From assembly GCA_964630925.1 (NCBI GenBank), contig CAZVZK010000059.1, positions 1 to 59,656 of the forward strand: 59,656 bases of DNA, in the 5' to 3' direction. Shown here in pieces: positions 26,801-35,042 of this stretch. How positions within the stretch are numbered: the stretch's first letter is position 1; each line of letters opens with the position of its first letter. The DNA comes from RGDT01 sp964630925. GTDB lineage: Bacteria; Planctomycetota; Planctomycetia; Gemmatales; Gemmataceae. A program made the translations under genes and the position numbers. The notes below the pieces were generated by a model. The model did no database searches and was not told the DNA's origin. It saw only the letters and a list, made by a program, of their open reading frames with translations.

Positions 26801-27402
26801 GCAGCCGAGAGGACGGCGGCGAGGGAACCGCTGGCACGGACCCCGACGACGATCAGGAGGAACGCGGAGGCGGCGACGATCCCGACCAGGCCGCCGGCGG
26901 TGTTCAGGCCGTAGGCGAGGGGTCCGTTATGCCGGGAGCCGCCCTGAGCCGCGAGGGCTTCCACCACAAGCGGCAACGTCGCCCCCAGCGGGATCGTGGC
27001 CGGCAGCAGTATCAGGAAGCACCACGCCGCCCGGCCCACCGACGAATCGCGGAACAACTCCAATCCGCCTTGCCCGGCGGGAGAGCCGACCCAGCCCAGG
27101 AGGTCGGGGACGAGGCAAGCCCACGCCGCCGCGACCAGCTCCGCCACGCCGTAGCCGAGCATGGGCGGCACCCGAGGGGCGAAATGCCCGCCGAGGAACT
27201 GCCCCATCGCCATCCCGGCGAACATCGCCGCCAGCACCAGCGCCGCCGCCTGCGCCGTGTTGCCGGCCGCCAGCCCGGCCAGCCGGGACCACGACGCCTC
27301 GTAGGTCAGGGCGGCGATCCCCGATAGGAAGAGCAGGACATAGACGAGGGCGGGCGGCGCAGCGCCCGCCTGTTCTCCCTCATGGTGGACGGCATCGCTC
27401 AT
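23866..27402 (-). CDS. Spermidine-synthase-like membrane protein fused in frame to a PP2C/SpoIIE-type phosphatase
   Basis: An 1178-aa frame. Residues 1 to ~470 contain many membrane segments of the spermidine-synthase-associated transporter kind. Residues ~480-690 form a Rossmann methyltransferase/spermidine-synthase fold with FLGLGTGLTAAPAV, IIELIPEVVE and DLFVPWESRAGYLYTVEFY. This part breaks off after 'IAAIVGSEEPLAVVD'. M706 (25287) then begins what looks like a second gene: two membrane helices flanking a sensor region, a HAMP linker (IDGIAAGDYGTTV) and a PP2C domain with GGDF, DVVGHG, TDGVTE and DDCTF metal ligands. GGGGAGGG stands 9 nt before 25287, so that half may also be translated alone. 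ATG 27402 overlaps the stop of the SulP gene (ATGA). Confidence 0.75.
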   Translation of the reverse strand: MSDAVHHEGEQAGAAPPALVYVLLFLSGIAALTYEASWSRLAGLAAGNTAQAAALVLAAMFAGMAMGQFLGGHFAPRVPPMLGYGVAELVAAAWACLVPDLLGWVGSPAGQGGLELFRDSSVGRAAWCFLILLPATIPLGATLPLVVEALAAQGGSRHNGPLAYGLNTAGGLVGIVAASAFLLIVVGVRASGSLAAVLSAACGLIACSAAPFQRRADTGGESDAGGDGAGESSGWMALAAISGFGILGLEILYTRMLSLVFHNSVYTFGAVVAAFLLALSLGAALASWLGRHLPPRLIATASFSLGGLALAVSVAAFPRLTGLGYFSSGESFAGYLAGAFGLVALFVLPPVTLLGMALPAAIQAAGGGGAAGRVTAANTLAAAAGAIAAGLLLPPLVGLWSSFGLFVILFSLAGAALLVSGKHTTFAAALTLAGAVAAAVIVSGPTSGNEEGGAELVRRWETAYGWVDVVRNRKDGSLEVRQNLHYRHGSTAKAVREYRQGRLPLPLHAGPKDVAFLGLGTGLTAAPAVADGDVDSALIIELIPEVVEASRLLASANLGVADHPKVEVRVDDARHHLLRTGRRFDVIVSDLFVPWESRAGYLYTVEFYQTVRRRLKPGGLFCQWFALYQVGPEEFQLIADSFSSVFPNTTLWWGQLDARYPIAAIVGSEEPLAVVDPGRGTASGAPAIEPVRGRGAGAMKGRDCVMGSSFIPASVGLRVALAVNLLVVAVGVGFLIFDYHRESRQRLADKSLALREQAMTLHQAVSGLDRKAVAEQQRFIDAVCGRMSDEESPGHHIVVEIDGKVLQSQAHHRDSDELLEAIRAAAGRPAGGLLVGRHSEGGVTAYVAEEMANVQAEIRRQAVLRSVGVVVFGLLLAVAINLVIHKLVHKPLRRLVRTIDGIAAGDYGTTVEEFDGAELARLAEAVNAMSGSLAQAEARRKLALDRARRVQANLLPRDGQGGGFDVAYFHRAADEVGGDFIDIFQTRAGATVLCVADVVGHGIAPAMIAAMLKVLLLDASEAHDDPGDMLALLNRRFTAVNLPEDFATVFLAVWRPAARTLSYASAGHEPALLLAKGSEAVLLHSTGMMMGIDPVMAWVTQSVQIAPGDLLACWTDGVTEGRGATDEQFGKDALISLVGQHAGAGPRAVADEVERAVRGHARDGPVADDCTFLAVRFP

Positions 27403-29672
27403 CCGACCTTCGCCTCCAGCGGAATCCGGGGGGCGTGTTCGGCGCGGGGGCGGGGACGGGCGTGGTGGAACCTCGCCCTCAGCGTCTCCCAATCCAGCAC
27501 CAGCTTGCCGCCCGTCGCCCCGTGCTGCTTCTCCCAATCCATGAGCAGCGCCAGGCAGGCGTGGTCGATGTAGCTCAGCCCCTTGAGATCGACGTGCAGG
27601 GTGATGCCCTGCGGCAGCGCCTCCAGCGCCGACGCCAGCTTGGGCAGTCGGAGGAACGTCGCGCAGCCCTCCAGCACCAGCGTCATCCGCCCGCTCGCGG
27701 GGTCGCCCTTGCGGCGGATTCGCAGCCGGGAGAACGTGTAGATCAGCTTCACGACCGACAGCGCCACGCCGAGCATCACGCCCGCCAGCAGGTCGAAGCC
27801 CACGACGGCGAGGGCGACGGCGAGGCAGATCGCGCCCTCGCCCTTGCTCTCCTCCCACAACGCGCGGATGGCGCGGAGCTGGATCAGCTTGATGCCGGTC
27901 AGGACGAGGGTCGCCGCCAGCGCCGCCGTGGGGATCAGCCGCAGCAGCCCCGGCAGCAGCAGGACGAACGCCAGCATCCAGACGCCGTGCAGGACCGCCG
28001 CCCAGCGCGACTTCGCGCCCGCCTCCACGTTGGCGGAGCTGCGGACGATCACGCCCGCCATCGGCAGCGCGCCGAGCAGGCCGCAGAGGGCGTTGCCGAG
28101 GCCCTGGGCCGCCAGCTCCCGGTCGTAGCGCGTCCGTGGCCCGGTGTGCATCTGATCCACCGCCGCCGCCGTCAGCAGCGTCTCGGCGCTGGCGACGACG
28201 GCGGCCGTGACCGCCAGCCGCCAGACCATGCCGTCGCCCAGCAGGCCCGGCAGGGCCGTGAAGTCGAACAGCTTCACCCCCGAGGCGAGGCTGTCGAACT
28301 CGACGCGCTGGACGGGCAGGCCGAGCAGGGCGGCGGCGGCCGCCGCCGCCACGACGGCGACGAGGACGGCGGGGAGCGACTGAAGGCGCTCCGGGGCGAA
28401 CGGCTTCCAGAGCAGCAGCACGGCGAGCGTCAGCAGGCCGATGAGGGCGGCGGGGAGGTGGCCGGGATGCCCGTCGTGCCCGTCGAAGATGTCCCAGACG
28501 GCTCCGGGGATGCCGACCAGGTTCATCAGCGGCGAGCGGGAGGGCGTGTCATCGACGGTGACGTGGGACTGCTGGGCGAACAGCACGACGCCGATGCCGG
28601 CCAGCATGCCGAGGATCACCGCCGGCGAGACGGCCCGGAACCACTGGCCCAGGCGCAGGAAGCCGGCGGCGACCTGCATCAGCCCGGCCAGGAACACGAC
28701 GACGCCCACGGAGACGATCCCCATGCGGTCCCCGACGCCGAGCAGGATCACGATCAGTCCCGCCGTCGGGCCGCTCACCTGCAAGGGGCCGCCGCCCAGC
28801 AGCCCGACGACGATCCCGCCGATGACGGCGGTGATGATGCCGGCGGCGGTGGGGACGCCGCACGCCTTGGCGATGGCGACGCACAGCGGCAGGGCCACGG
28901 CGAAGACCACCAGCGAGGCCGGGATGTCGCCCTTGAGAGCCTGGAACCATTGCGGGGGAGGGGCGGGCGGCGGCACGCCCGGCCCGGCGGGGTGGCCGGG
29001 GGCGGGCAGCTTGCAGCAGTCGCCGGGGGCGTGGACGGCGGCGTGGACGGTGGGCATGTCCAGCAGCGGGCTGAACGAGAGCGTGTGCGGGTCGTAGGCG
29101 ACGACCTCGCCCGTCTCGAAACGCAGCACCCAGCCGTGCAGCCTCAGCGTCCCGGCGGCGATCCCGGCGGCGACGCCGGGGTGCCTCGCCAGATTGCCGA
29201 GCTGCACCAGCACGTTCTGCTCGACCGCCTTGTCCCAGCGCTCCTCGCCGCCGAGGTGGGGGTGGTCCCGGTCCATCACCGCCCTCGTCTCCAGGGCGTG
29301 GGCGAGCCAGAGGCTCACCGGGGTATCTTCCCCCGGCGTGGCGTCGGCGTCGAGCAGGGCCTTCACCGCGCCGCAGCGGTAGTGTCCGCAGACGATGATG
29401 TCGGTGACGCCGAGGGTGGCGACGGCGTACTCGACCGTGGCCGCCTCGCCGCCGGGCGTGCCGGGCGGCGGGACGAGGTTGCCGGCGTTGCGGGCGACGA
29501 ACAGGTCGCCGGGGTCGGTCTGCATCAGCGTCTCGGGCAGGACGCGCGAGTCCGAACAGGTGATGAGCAGGGCGTGGGGCGTCTGGCCTTCCACGCTGCG
29601 CTCGAACAGCTCCTTCCGCTCCCACAGGACGTGATCCTGGAAGTGCCGCAGCCCCTCGATCAGCTTCTTCAT
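27399..29672 (-). CDS. Beta-carbonic anhydrase-SulP transporter-STAS fusion
   Basis: A 757-aa protein. Residues 1 to ~215 are a beta-carbonic anhydrase with the zinc and catalytic set C39-S-D41-S-R and H97-x2-C100. A proline-rich linker follows, then a SulP (SLC26-type) anion transporter with about 12 membrane segments (about 225-640) and a C-terminal STAS domain (about 650-740). The likely job is bicarbonate transport coupled to CO2/bicarbonate exchange at the membrane. Fusions I know of put the anhydrase at the C terminus, so the N-terminal placement is unusual. In the STAS domain the position of the phosphorylatable Ser of SpoIIAA is HAC (YIDHACL), so regulation by phosphorylation there is doubtful. 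ATG 29672 begins the conserved anhydrase helix. Confidence 0.88.
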   Translation of the reverse strand: MKKLIEGLRHFQDHVLWERKELFERSVEGQTPHALLITCSDSRVLPETLMQTDPGDLFVARNAGNLVPPPGTPGGEAATVEYAVATLGVTDIIVCGHYRCGAVKALLDADATPGEDTPVSLWLAHALETRAVMDRDHPHLGGEERWDKAVEQNVLVQLGNLARHPGVAAGIAAGTLRLHGWVLRFETGEVVAYDPHTLSFSPLLDMPTVHAAVHAPGDCCKLPAPGHPAGPGVPPPAPPPQWFQALKGDIPASLVVFAVALPLCVAIAKACGVPTAAGIITAVIGGIVVGLLGGGPLQVSGPTAGLIVILLGVGDRMGIVSVGVVVFLAGLMQVAAGFLRLGQWFRAVSPAVILGMLAGIGVVLFAQQSHVTVDDTPSRSPLMNLVGIPGAVWDIFDGHDGHPGHLPAALIGLLTLAVLLLWKPFAPERLQSLPAVLVAVVAAAAAAALLGLPVQRVEFDSLASGVKLFDFTALPGLLGDGMVWRLAVTAAVVASAETLLTAAAVDQMHTGPRTRYDRELAAQGLGNALCGLLGALPMAGVIVRSSANVEAGAKSRWAAVLHGVWMLAFVLLLPGLLRLIPTAALAATLVLTGIKLIQLRAIRALWEESKGEGAICLAVALAVVGFDLLAGVMLGVALSVVKLIYTFSRLRIRRKGDPASGRMTLVLEGCATFLRLPKLASALEALPQGITLHVDLKGLSYIDHACLALLMDWEKQHGATGGKLVLDWETLRARFHHARPRPRAEHAPRIPLEAKVG

Positions 29673-29832
29673 GCGCCTCTCCCGTTCAAGGAGCCGGCGG
29701 GGCGGTCGTGGCGAGCGACGACGCCTTCCGGCCGGGCCCGGTTTTCTTCTTTTCCGTAGGCGGGGATTGGCCCCGCGTCTTTCTCGGCAGACGGGCAACA
29801 ATCGGCATCACGGGTGCGAATCCGAGGGCGGC

Positions 29833-30468
29833 TCAGGCTGGTGGCGGCTCGCCGGGTGGCTGGGCCAGTTTCTTGCCCCACGGCCTGCCGATGCAGGCGG
29901 CCGGCCGCACCGGCGACGAGAAGACGGTGCCGAAGAACCCGCCGCCCGTCCGCGTCTCCAGCGGCCCCGAGGACGCCGTGTCATCGTGACCGATACGCGC
30001 GCCGCCGGGTTCCATCCTGGCGGGATCGTCGTGCGGGCGTGTGGCGAGCCCACGCAGCTCCTCCGCGACCTCGGCCACCGACGGGAACGGCTTGGGGAAG
30101 ACACGCATCGCACCCAGCTTGAGCAGCCGGGTGAGGGTGGGGGGCCGCACGTCGCCCGTCATGAAGCAGAAGCGGATGGACGGGTTGATCGCGCGTAGGG
30201 CGTCGAGCGTCTGCGGCCCGTCCATGACCGGCATGTTGAAATCGGACAGCACAACGTCGATCAGGTCCCCGAAGCGGTTGTACAGATCGACGGCCTCGCC
30301 GCCGGCGGCGGCGGCCCAGACCGCGAACCCGCGCTTGCGCAGCCCTTTCTCCAGCGTCTTGAGCAGCAGCCGCTCGTCCTCGATGACGAGGACGCCGGCC
30401 GGCCGGATCTGGTCAGCGGCGGCCGTGGCCCCTTCGCTCACCCGCTCTGGATGCGTGATGTTGCTCAT
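29833..30468 (-). CDS. Response regulator receiver protein
   Basis: A 211-aa protein. Residues ~24-140 are a CheY-like receiver with acidic pair E30-D31, phosphoacceptor D76 in VVLSDFNMPVMDG, T104 in FMTGD and K126 in FPKPF. There is no output domain; the C-terminal ~70 residues are low-complexity and lack a recognisable fold. It lies 160 bp upstream of the carbonic anhydrase-SulP gene on the same strand, followed by the PP2C fusion. Receiver plus SpoIIE-type phosphatase is a common signalling pair, though here the two are separate genes. Confidence 0.85.
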   Translation of the reverse strand: MSNITHPERVSEGATAAADQIRPAGVLVIEDERLLLKTLEKGLRKRGFAVWAAAAGGEAVDLYNRFGDLIDVVLSDFNMPVMDGPQTLDALRAINPSIRFCFMTGDVRPPTLTRLLKLGAMRVFPKPFPSVAEVAEELRGLATRPHDDPARMEPGGARIGHDDTASSGPLETRTGGGFFGTVFSSPVRPAACIGRPWGKKLAQPPGEPPPA

Positions 30469-30702
30469 GCGTATGCCCTCGGGCGGCAGTGCGCCCCGGC
30501 TTGCGGCCGGACGGGATTCGATCCCGGCCGGCGGCAGGAGTACACCGTCAGCGCCCGGACAATGAGTGTGGGGAAATCGTCCCCGAACGGATTACGAGAT
30601 GTCGGAGGGGCCACCCCGGAAAGAGGGTGGTCGCAGCGGCCGTGATCGTGGGGGTTGGTGGCCCTGGTCGCGGTCAGGGTGCGACAGGCACCATCGAAGT
30701 GG

Positions 30703-31149
30703 TCAACAGCGGAGGATGCAGTAGGCGTGGAGGCGGCCTTGCGGGGACGCGAAGGCATGCGAGGGTCGGGACGCCATCGCAGCCACGCCGAGATGGGCGA
30801 GGCCGACCCACGGGAGCAGTGCGACGAGCTGGGGCCCGTCGTGCGGGCCGGACAGGGCGACGCCGGCTTGCTGGACGCGCAGGGGCGGGATGGCGACGGC
30901 CGAATGGCCGTGGGACGGGCAGGGACAAGGAGCCTGGGCGGGGGCGGGATGGCGGCCGCCTCGGGGAGAAGCGGCGGGAGCCCCCGGCACCCTCGGGCAG
31001 CAGCGGCAGGGGGAGGAGGCGATGGCGTGCGTGGCTTCGGCGTTCGCCGGGCTGGGCGGTGTGAAGAATCGGGTTGCGGCGCACGGGCAGAGCAGCGGCC
31101 CCGCCAGCGTCACGAACATCATGTAGATGGCCGACCCGGTCCGCACCAT
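30703..31149 (-). CDS. Cys-rich secreted protein (family member B)
   Basis: A 148-aa protein with a hydrophobic leader (VRTGSAIYMMFVTLAGPLL) followed at once by CPCAA, then CRCCP, CPCPSHGHS and a C terminus ending LHAYCILRC. GAGGTG precedes ATG 31149. It shares the leader-CxC-Cys/His design of the proteins at 22824, 42019, 51890 and 52522. It is probably membrane-tethered or periplasmic. Biochemical role unknown; metal or thiol handling is inferred from composition. Confidence 0.5.
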   Translation of the reverse strand: MVRTGSAIYMMFVTLAGPLLCPCAATRFFTPPSPANAEATHAIASSPCRCCPRVPGAPAASPRGGRHPAPAQAPCPCPSHGHSAVAIPPLRVQQAGVALSGPHDGPQLVALLPWVGLAHLGVAAMASRPSHAFASPQGRLHAYCILRC

Positions 31150-31251
31150 TCGACACCTCGGGACACGGCAATGTACGAACGCCGCCTATTCCAGCGCTAG
31201 CCATTCTATACTTCGGCACGGCGAGGGGGTCAAGCTGAGTCAGCCTCTGCG

Positions 31252-31521
31252 GAGCCGGTTGCGATGTCGTAAGTCCTTGGTGGAAGTGGCGGATGGGTAG
31301 GGCCCGAAAAAGCCTTCCCCCACCGCGCTCGACATTTTCCGCCCTCGCTGGCCGATTTTGCCTGTTTCGGAGGATTTTTCGACCAGGGGTCGGCTCAGTG
31401 GGGGAGGCGTTGCTTTCGGCCCTGTCCCTGAGGCCCCGCACGTTCGCCCAGGGCCAGGCGCTCCTCCTGATTCTGAGTGCCCTCTCCGAAACCCGCCCCT
31501 TTTCGACATCGCAACCGGCTC
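31252..31521. mobile_element. 270-bp MITE-like non-autonomous transposon
   Basis: Perfect 18-bp terminal inverted repeats GAGCCGGTTGCGATGTCG (31252-31269) and its complement (31504-31521) bound the element. They are flanked by identical 9-bp direct repeats GCCTCTGCG (31243-31251 and 31522-31530), the expected target-site duplication. The interior has no transposase; it holds a weaker inner inverted repeat (around 31299-31323 versus 31398-31422). The intact ends and duplication suggest a recent insertion mobilised in trans. The parent IS family is not identified. Confidence 0.85.
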
Positions 31522-31808
31522 GCCTCTGCGGGTTGCACCGGCTCGGGCTCCGGCGTGAGCATCACGCCGGCCGGCGGGGCAACACCAGGATGACGATCTC
31601 GTCGTTGACGACGGCCAGCACGTCGATCCTCTACTACTGCTGCTCCACGCGGGCCGAGCGGACGGGCTACGGCTCCAGCGGCTACAGCTCCGGCCACCCC
31701 GAGTCGCCCCATTGGACGCCGGGCCGTGGCCTTCACACCCACGGCCACCTGCACGTCCCCCACAGGGCCACTCCCACGTCCGGCCCTACTGATCGGCCCG
31801 CAACGCCA

Positions 31809-31838
31809 CGAGGCCCGGCCATCAATGGCCGGGCCTCG
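31809..31838 (-). terminator. Hairpin after the peroxidase gene
   Basis: GAGGCCCGGCCAT, loop CA, ATGGCCGGGCCTC: a perfect 13-bp stem (14 with the outer C-G), 11 bp past the peroxidase stop codon. Confidence 0.65.
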
Positions 31839-31848
31839 CCCTTTCCCG

Positions 31849-33855
31849 CTACCCGCGCCGGCGCTCGGCGGCGGCGATCTCCAGAAGCAGCCCCTCGTCG
31901 AGGCGGTCGAGCCCGCAGCGCAGCCCGTCGCGCAGCGCGTCCAGGACCAGCCCCGCCCCGGCCGCCCCCCGCCGCGCCAGCGACACGCCGAAGTCCAGGC
32001 CCTTGAACGACTGGCCCCTGGTGACCGCGACCTCCAGCGTCTCCGCCGTCGAGCCGCGCCAGCCGTCGCGCGGCGTCAGCCGCAGCCGGTACTCGCCCGG
32101 CCCGTCGATCACGCCGAGGAAGCGGTAGCCGCCGTCCCCCGTGGTCCGCGTGCTGGCGATGACGGCCCCGCTGGCGTCGATCAACTGGACCAGGAAGCCG
32201 GCCAGGCCCGGCTCGTGCCAGCCCTTGCGGCCGTCCCCGTCGCGGTCGAAGAACACGCGCCCGGCCACGTCCACCTTGAAGAAGAACGCCTCGTCCTGGA
32301 TGTTCGTGATCGTGGTGTTGCGGCGGATGATGCCGGACAGCGTCGTCCCCTCCAGCTCGCGCAGCTCGCTCCCCGAGTACAGCCGCTGATACCAGAAGCG
32401 GTCGCCGTCGCGCAGGCGCTGGAACTGGTCGGCGATGATCCGCTGGAAGAGCGGGCCGACGCTCGCGCCGGGCGCGTGCCTCTCGGCCAGGCCGCCGACG
32501 AAGGCGTCGATGTCGTCCACGCTGCCGTACAGGTCGCGCAGCTTCTGCTGCAACACCCGGTCGGGGGTGATCTGGGCGAAGCTGTGGACGCGCTTCAGGC
32601 CGTAGGCGGCCCGCATCGTGTTGTAGTCGGCCAGGCCGTGGTCGCGGCCCCGCTGGATGTCCAGCGCGCCGAGGTCGGTGCCGCCCGCGCCCGGAGGCCC
32701 GAACAGGAGGTTCCGCACGCCGTTGACCAGGACCGTGTCGCCCTCGCGCGCCTTGTCCGTGGCCAGGTACTTGAGGATCGGCTCGATGCCCGTCTCGATC
32801 ACCAGGCCGGGGTTGAAGAACGCCTCGCTGAGCGGCACCTCCTCGCGGACCTCCTCGCCGGCGTCGTTGAGGAACTCCACGTCGTCGCCCAGGAAGGTGT
32901 GGCCGACGCGGAAGGCGGCGTGGGCGAACTCGTTGGCGATGCCGGGGCTCACGGACGGCCTGTAGCCGGCGTAGGCCCGCAGCGCGTCCTCGCCCAGCAG
33001 GGCGGGCAGGAACTCGTTGTAGGTGATGGCCTGCAATTCTGCCCCCACCCACTGCCGCGCCCGCTGGTAGACCTCCTCGTCCGACAGGCCGGGGTGCCGG
33101 GCCGCGATCCCGTCCGCGACGCGGTTATGCTCGCGCAGGAACAGCACCTGGATGGCCGTCAGCTCGATGTTCTCGTTGGCGCGGATGTCGCCGGCCGCGA
33201 AGAGCTGGCCCGCCGGCAGCGGCGAGCGGTTCTGCATCGGCAGCCCCATCGTGTTGAAGGGCAGCAGGCCGCCCTCGCTCGTCTTCATGCGGCCGCCGCT
33301 GAACGTCCGCAGGGCGTCGGCGGTGTCCTCGTCGGAGCCGTAGATTTGCGAGCCGTCCAGCCAGGCCGTCACGATGGTGACCTGCTGGCGCGGGCCGTCC
33401 GTGCCCGTCGCCGGGTCGTAGGCCGACCGCGTCATGCCCATCGTCCTGGTGCCGGTGCCGGCCGGGTCGAACCAGGGGTCGCCCTGCGGGATGGGGATGT
33501 CGAACCGCTCGGCGGGGCTGGCGGCCACCGTCAGGCCCAGGTCGTGGTCGATGAACTGGCCGAAGACGTAGACGTAGTCCGACATCGACCGCCCGTTGAG
33601 CGTCTCCGCCGTCTCCGCCATGACGGCGTTGCTGACCTCGCGCGCGCCGGGGCGGCCCGCGCCGGCGGGTGCGGAGACGCCGTCGGCGTATGCGGGCGGT
33701 GCGATGCGGATGAGCTGGCTGCCGGCGCTGCCCCATCCGTCGTGCAGGAGGTTGTTGCCGGTGCCGTCGAAGGCGCGGAAGCCGGAGGCGAGGACGCAGC
33801 GGTCCTCCAGCGTCTCCAGCAGCAGGCGGGCGGGGCGTCGAGAGGTCCGGGGCAT
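31849..33855 (-). CDS. Animal-type haem peroxidase with C-terminal SdrD/Cna-B-like domain
   Basis: A 668-aa protein. The N terminus RRPARLLLETLEDRCVLA is the planctomycete 'LExLEDR' export or anchoring motif. The peroxidase domain (about 45-530) has the distal site GQFIDHD with H104, catalytic R241 in REHNRVADGI, and the proximal histidine H319 in AHAAFRVGH, plus DIQRGRDHG. Residues ~560-640 form a Cna-B/SdrD-like beta domain beginning VAGRVFFDRDGDGRKG. Members oxidise halides or phenols with peroxide; secretion fits the export motif. Upstream on the same strand is a DUF1559 protein; a hairpin terminates the gene downstream. Confidence 0.9.
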   Translation of the reverse strand: MPRTSRRPARLLLETLEDRCVLASGFRAFDGTGNNLLHDGWGSAGSQLIRIAPPAYADGVSAPAGAGRPGAREVSNAVMAETAETLNGRSMSDYVYVFGQFIDHDLGLTVAASPAERFDIPIPQGDPWFDPAGTGTRTMGMTRSAYDPATGTDGPRQQVTIVTAWLDGSQIYGSDEDTADALRTFSGGRMKTSEGGLLPFNTMGLPMQNRSPLPAGQLFAAGDIRANENIELTAIQVLFLREHNRVADGIAARHPGLSDEEVYQRARQWVGAELQAITYNEFLPALLGEDALRAYAGYRPSVSPGIANEFAHAAFRVGHTFLGDDVEFLNDAGEEVREEVPLSEAFFNPGLVIETGIEPILKYLATDKAREGDTVLVNGVRNLLFGPPGAGGTDLGALDIQRGRDHGLADYNTMRAAYGLKRVHSFAQITPDRVLQQKLRDLYGSVDDIDAFVGGLAERHAPGASVGPLFQRIIADQFQRLRDGDRFWYQRLYSGSELRELEGTTLSGIIRRNTTITNIQDEAFFFKVDVAGRVFFDRDGDGRKGWHEPGLAGFLVQLIDASGAVIASTRTTGDGGYRFLGVIDGPGEYRLRLTPRDGWRGSTAETLEVAVTRGQSFKGLDFGVSLARRGAAGAGLVLDALRDGLRCGLDRLDEGLLLEIAAAERRRG

Positions 33856-33897
33856 GGTGCAGGCTCCTTGTTCGTTGAGGGGGTCGCTGGCTCCGGG

Positions 33898-34893
33898 TCA
33901 GAAGTTGCCGGTGAAGACCTCGCCGCCGTTGCGGCTGCACAGCGCGCGGTAGTTGTCGATGGACACGGAAGAGGTGATGAACCGGCACGAGCCGTCCATG
34001 TTGAGGAACTGGGCACCCCCGCTGTGGCTGGAGAAGAAGCTGCCGGGGCTGTTGTTGGGGTGGTTGGGCTGGAGCGAGGTGATGCGGACGTGGACGAGGA
34101 CGGCCGTGGGCGTGGCCCGCATGTTGAAGCTGGGCTGCGCCGCGTTGTACAGGGGCGCTGTCCTGGCGTAGGTCGTCTCCTGCTGCCACACGACGCCCAC
34201 CCAGCTATTCTCCGAGAAGCGGCTGGTCCGCTCGCCGATGCCGACGGTGTTGCTCGTGCCGTCGGTGATGTCCGTCATGCGGACCTTGCTGTTGCGGTGG
34301 AACACGCCCGTGTACGGCTGCTCCTCGTAGCCCTGCGTCCCCAGGCAGCCGGCGTAGCTGCTGACGCTGGCCTGCCCCAGGACCGTCGGCGTGGCGGACG
34401 GCGACGGGTAGGTGTAGGTGTTGGGGGAGGCCCAGGTCGTCGCGCCGGAGTCGGTGATGTTGATGAGCTTCGGGGTGGTGTCGCTGGGGCAGACGTAGGT
34501 CTTGACGATGGTCTGCCTCGCCGCCGTGTTGGCCGGGTCGAGGATGGGCAGGGAGAAGTTGATGCTCTGGTGCAGCGGGGCCTGCTCCAGGTAGGGCAGG
34601 ATGTGGGCGAAGAGGCTCCAGCCGGGCGTGTAGTCGCTGGCCTGGTTGCTCATGTACTGGCCGTCGCCGGGGGTGTTGGCGGTGAACCCCGGCGGGAAGC
34701 CGTCGTTGGCGTCGTGGTAGCCGTGCAGGGCCAGCCCCATCTGCTTCAGGTTGTTGAGGCAGTGCATGCGTGCGGCGGCCTCACGCACCTTCTGGACGGC
34801 GGGCAGGAGAAGCCCGATCAGGACGGCGATGATGGCGATGACGACGAGCAGCTCGATCAAGGTGAACCCCGGCCTGCCGCGCTGATGCCGCAT
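33898..34893 (-). CDS. DUF1559 protein with type IV pilin-like N terminus
   Basis: A 331-aa protein. The prepilin leader RGRPGFTLIELLVVIAIIAVL (about 7-27) and the following AVQKVREAAARMHCLNNLKQ are typical of planctomycete DUF1559 proteins, a very large family of pseudopilin-like surface or secreted proteins. The globular region contains the usual DGFPPGF, 'SNTVGIGER' and a C-terminal SSHSGGAQFLNMDGSCRFI motif. ATG 34893 is chosen because it gives the short basic prepilin leader. It ends 43 bp before the peroxidase gene and may be its co-transcribed partner. Function of the family is unsettled. Confidence 0.9.
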   Translation of the reverse strand: MRHQRGRPGFTLIELLVVIAIIAVLIGLLLPAVQKVREAAARMHCLNNLKQMGLALHGYHDANDGFPPGFTANTPGDGQYMSNQASDYTPGWSLFAHILPYLEQAPLHQSINFSLPILDPANTAARQTIVKTYVCPSDTTPKLINITDSGATTWASPNTYTYPSPSATPTVLGQASVSSYAGCLGTQGYEEQPYTGVFHRNSKVRMTDITDGTSNTVGIGERTSRFSENSWVGVVWQQETTYARTAPLYNAAQPSFNMRATPTAVLVHVRITSLQPNHPNNSPGSFFSSHSGGAQFLNMDGSCRFITSSVSIDNYRALCSRNGGEVFTGNF

Positions 34894-34944
34894 GTCCTGG
34901 ACCTCCTGGAGGTGATGGCTGTAGGGCCGACTACACATCGGTGA

Positions 34945-34977
34945 AGCCACGGCTACTGTCAGCCATTAGCCGTGGCT
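34945..34977. promoter_or_regulatory. Inverted repeat upstream of the DUF1559 gene
   Basis: AGCCACGGCTA, 11-nt spacer, TAGCCGTGGCT: perfect 11-bp arms 52 bp before the DUF1559 start. It could be an operator or a second transcription stop after the metal island. No T-run follows on either strand. Confidence 0.45.
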
Positions 34978-35042
34978 AACCTCCTGTCTTAGCGGCAGCG
35001 AGATGCGCGGCAACGTGGAATCCGCGCGCATTCGCGGAAACG

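Larger units (their letters stand above)
31150..31848. other. Intergenic region holding a MITE-like element
   Basis: These 699 bp contain the 270-bp inverted-repeat element, a TATACT box near 31197, a plus-strand motif RGLHTHGHLHVPH near 31728 that recurs at 16837, and the terminator hairpin at 31809. No complete gene is supported. Confidence 0.5.

Noticed and set aside
23836..29759. Very long plus-strand open frames opposite the SulP and spermidine-synthase genes
   Set aside because: They are shadows of the minus-strand genes, with Arg/Gln/Asp-rich non-protein-like composition.
30508..30528. T-arm-like sequence GGGATTCGATCCC suggesting a tRNA
   Set aside because: No acceptor, D or anticodon stems can be built around it and it abuts the response regulator start.
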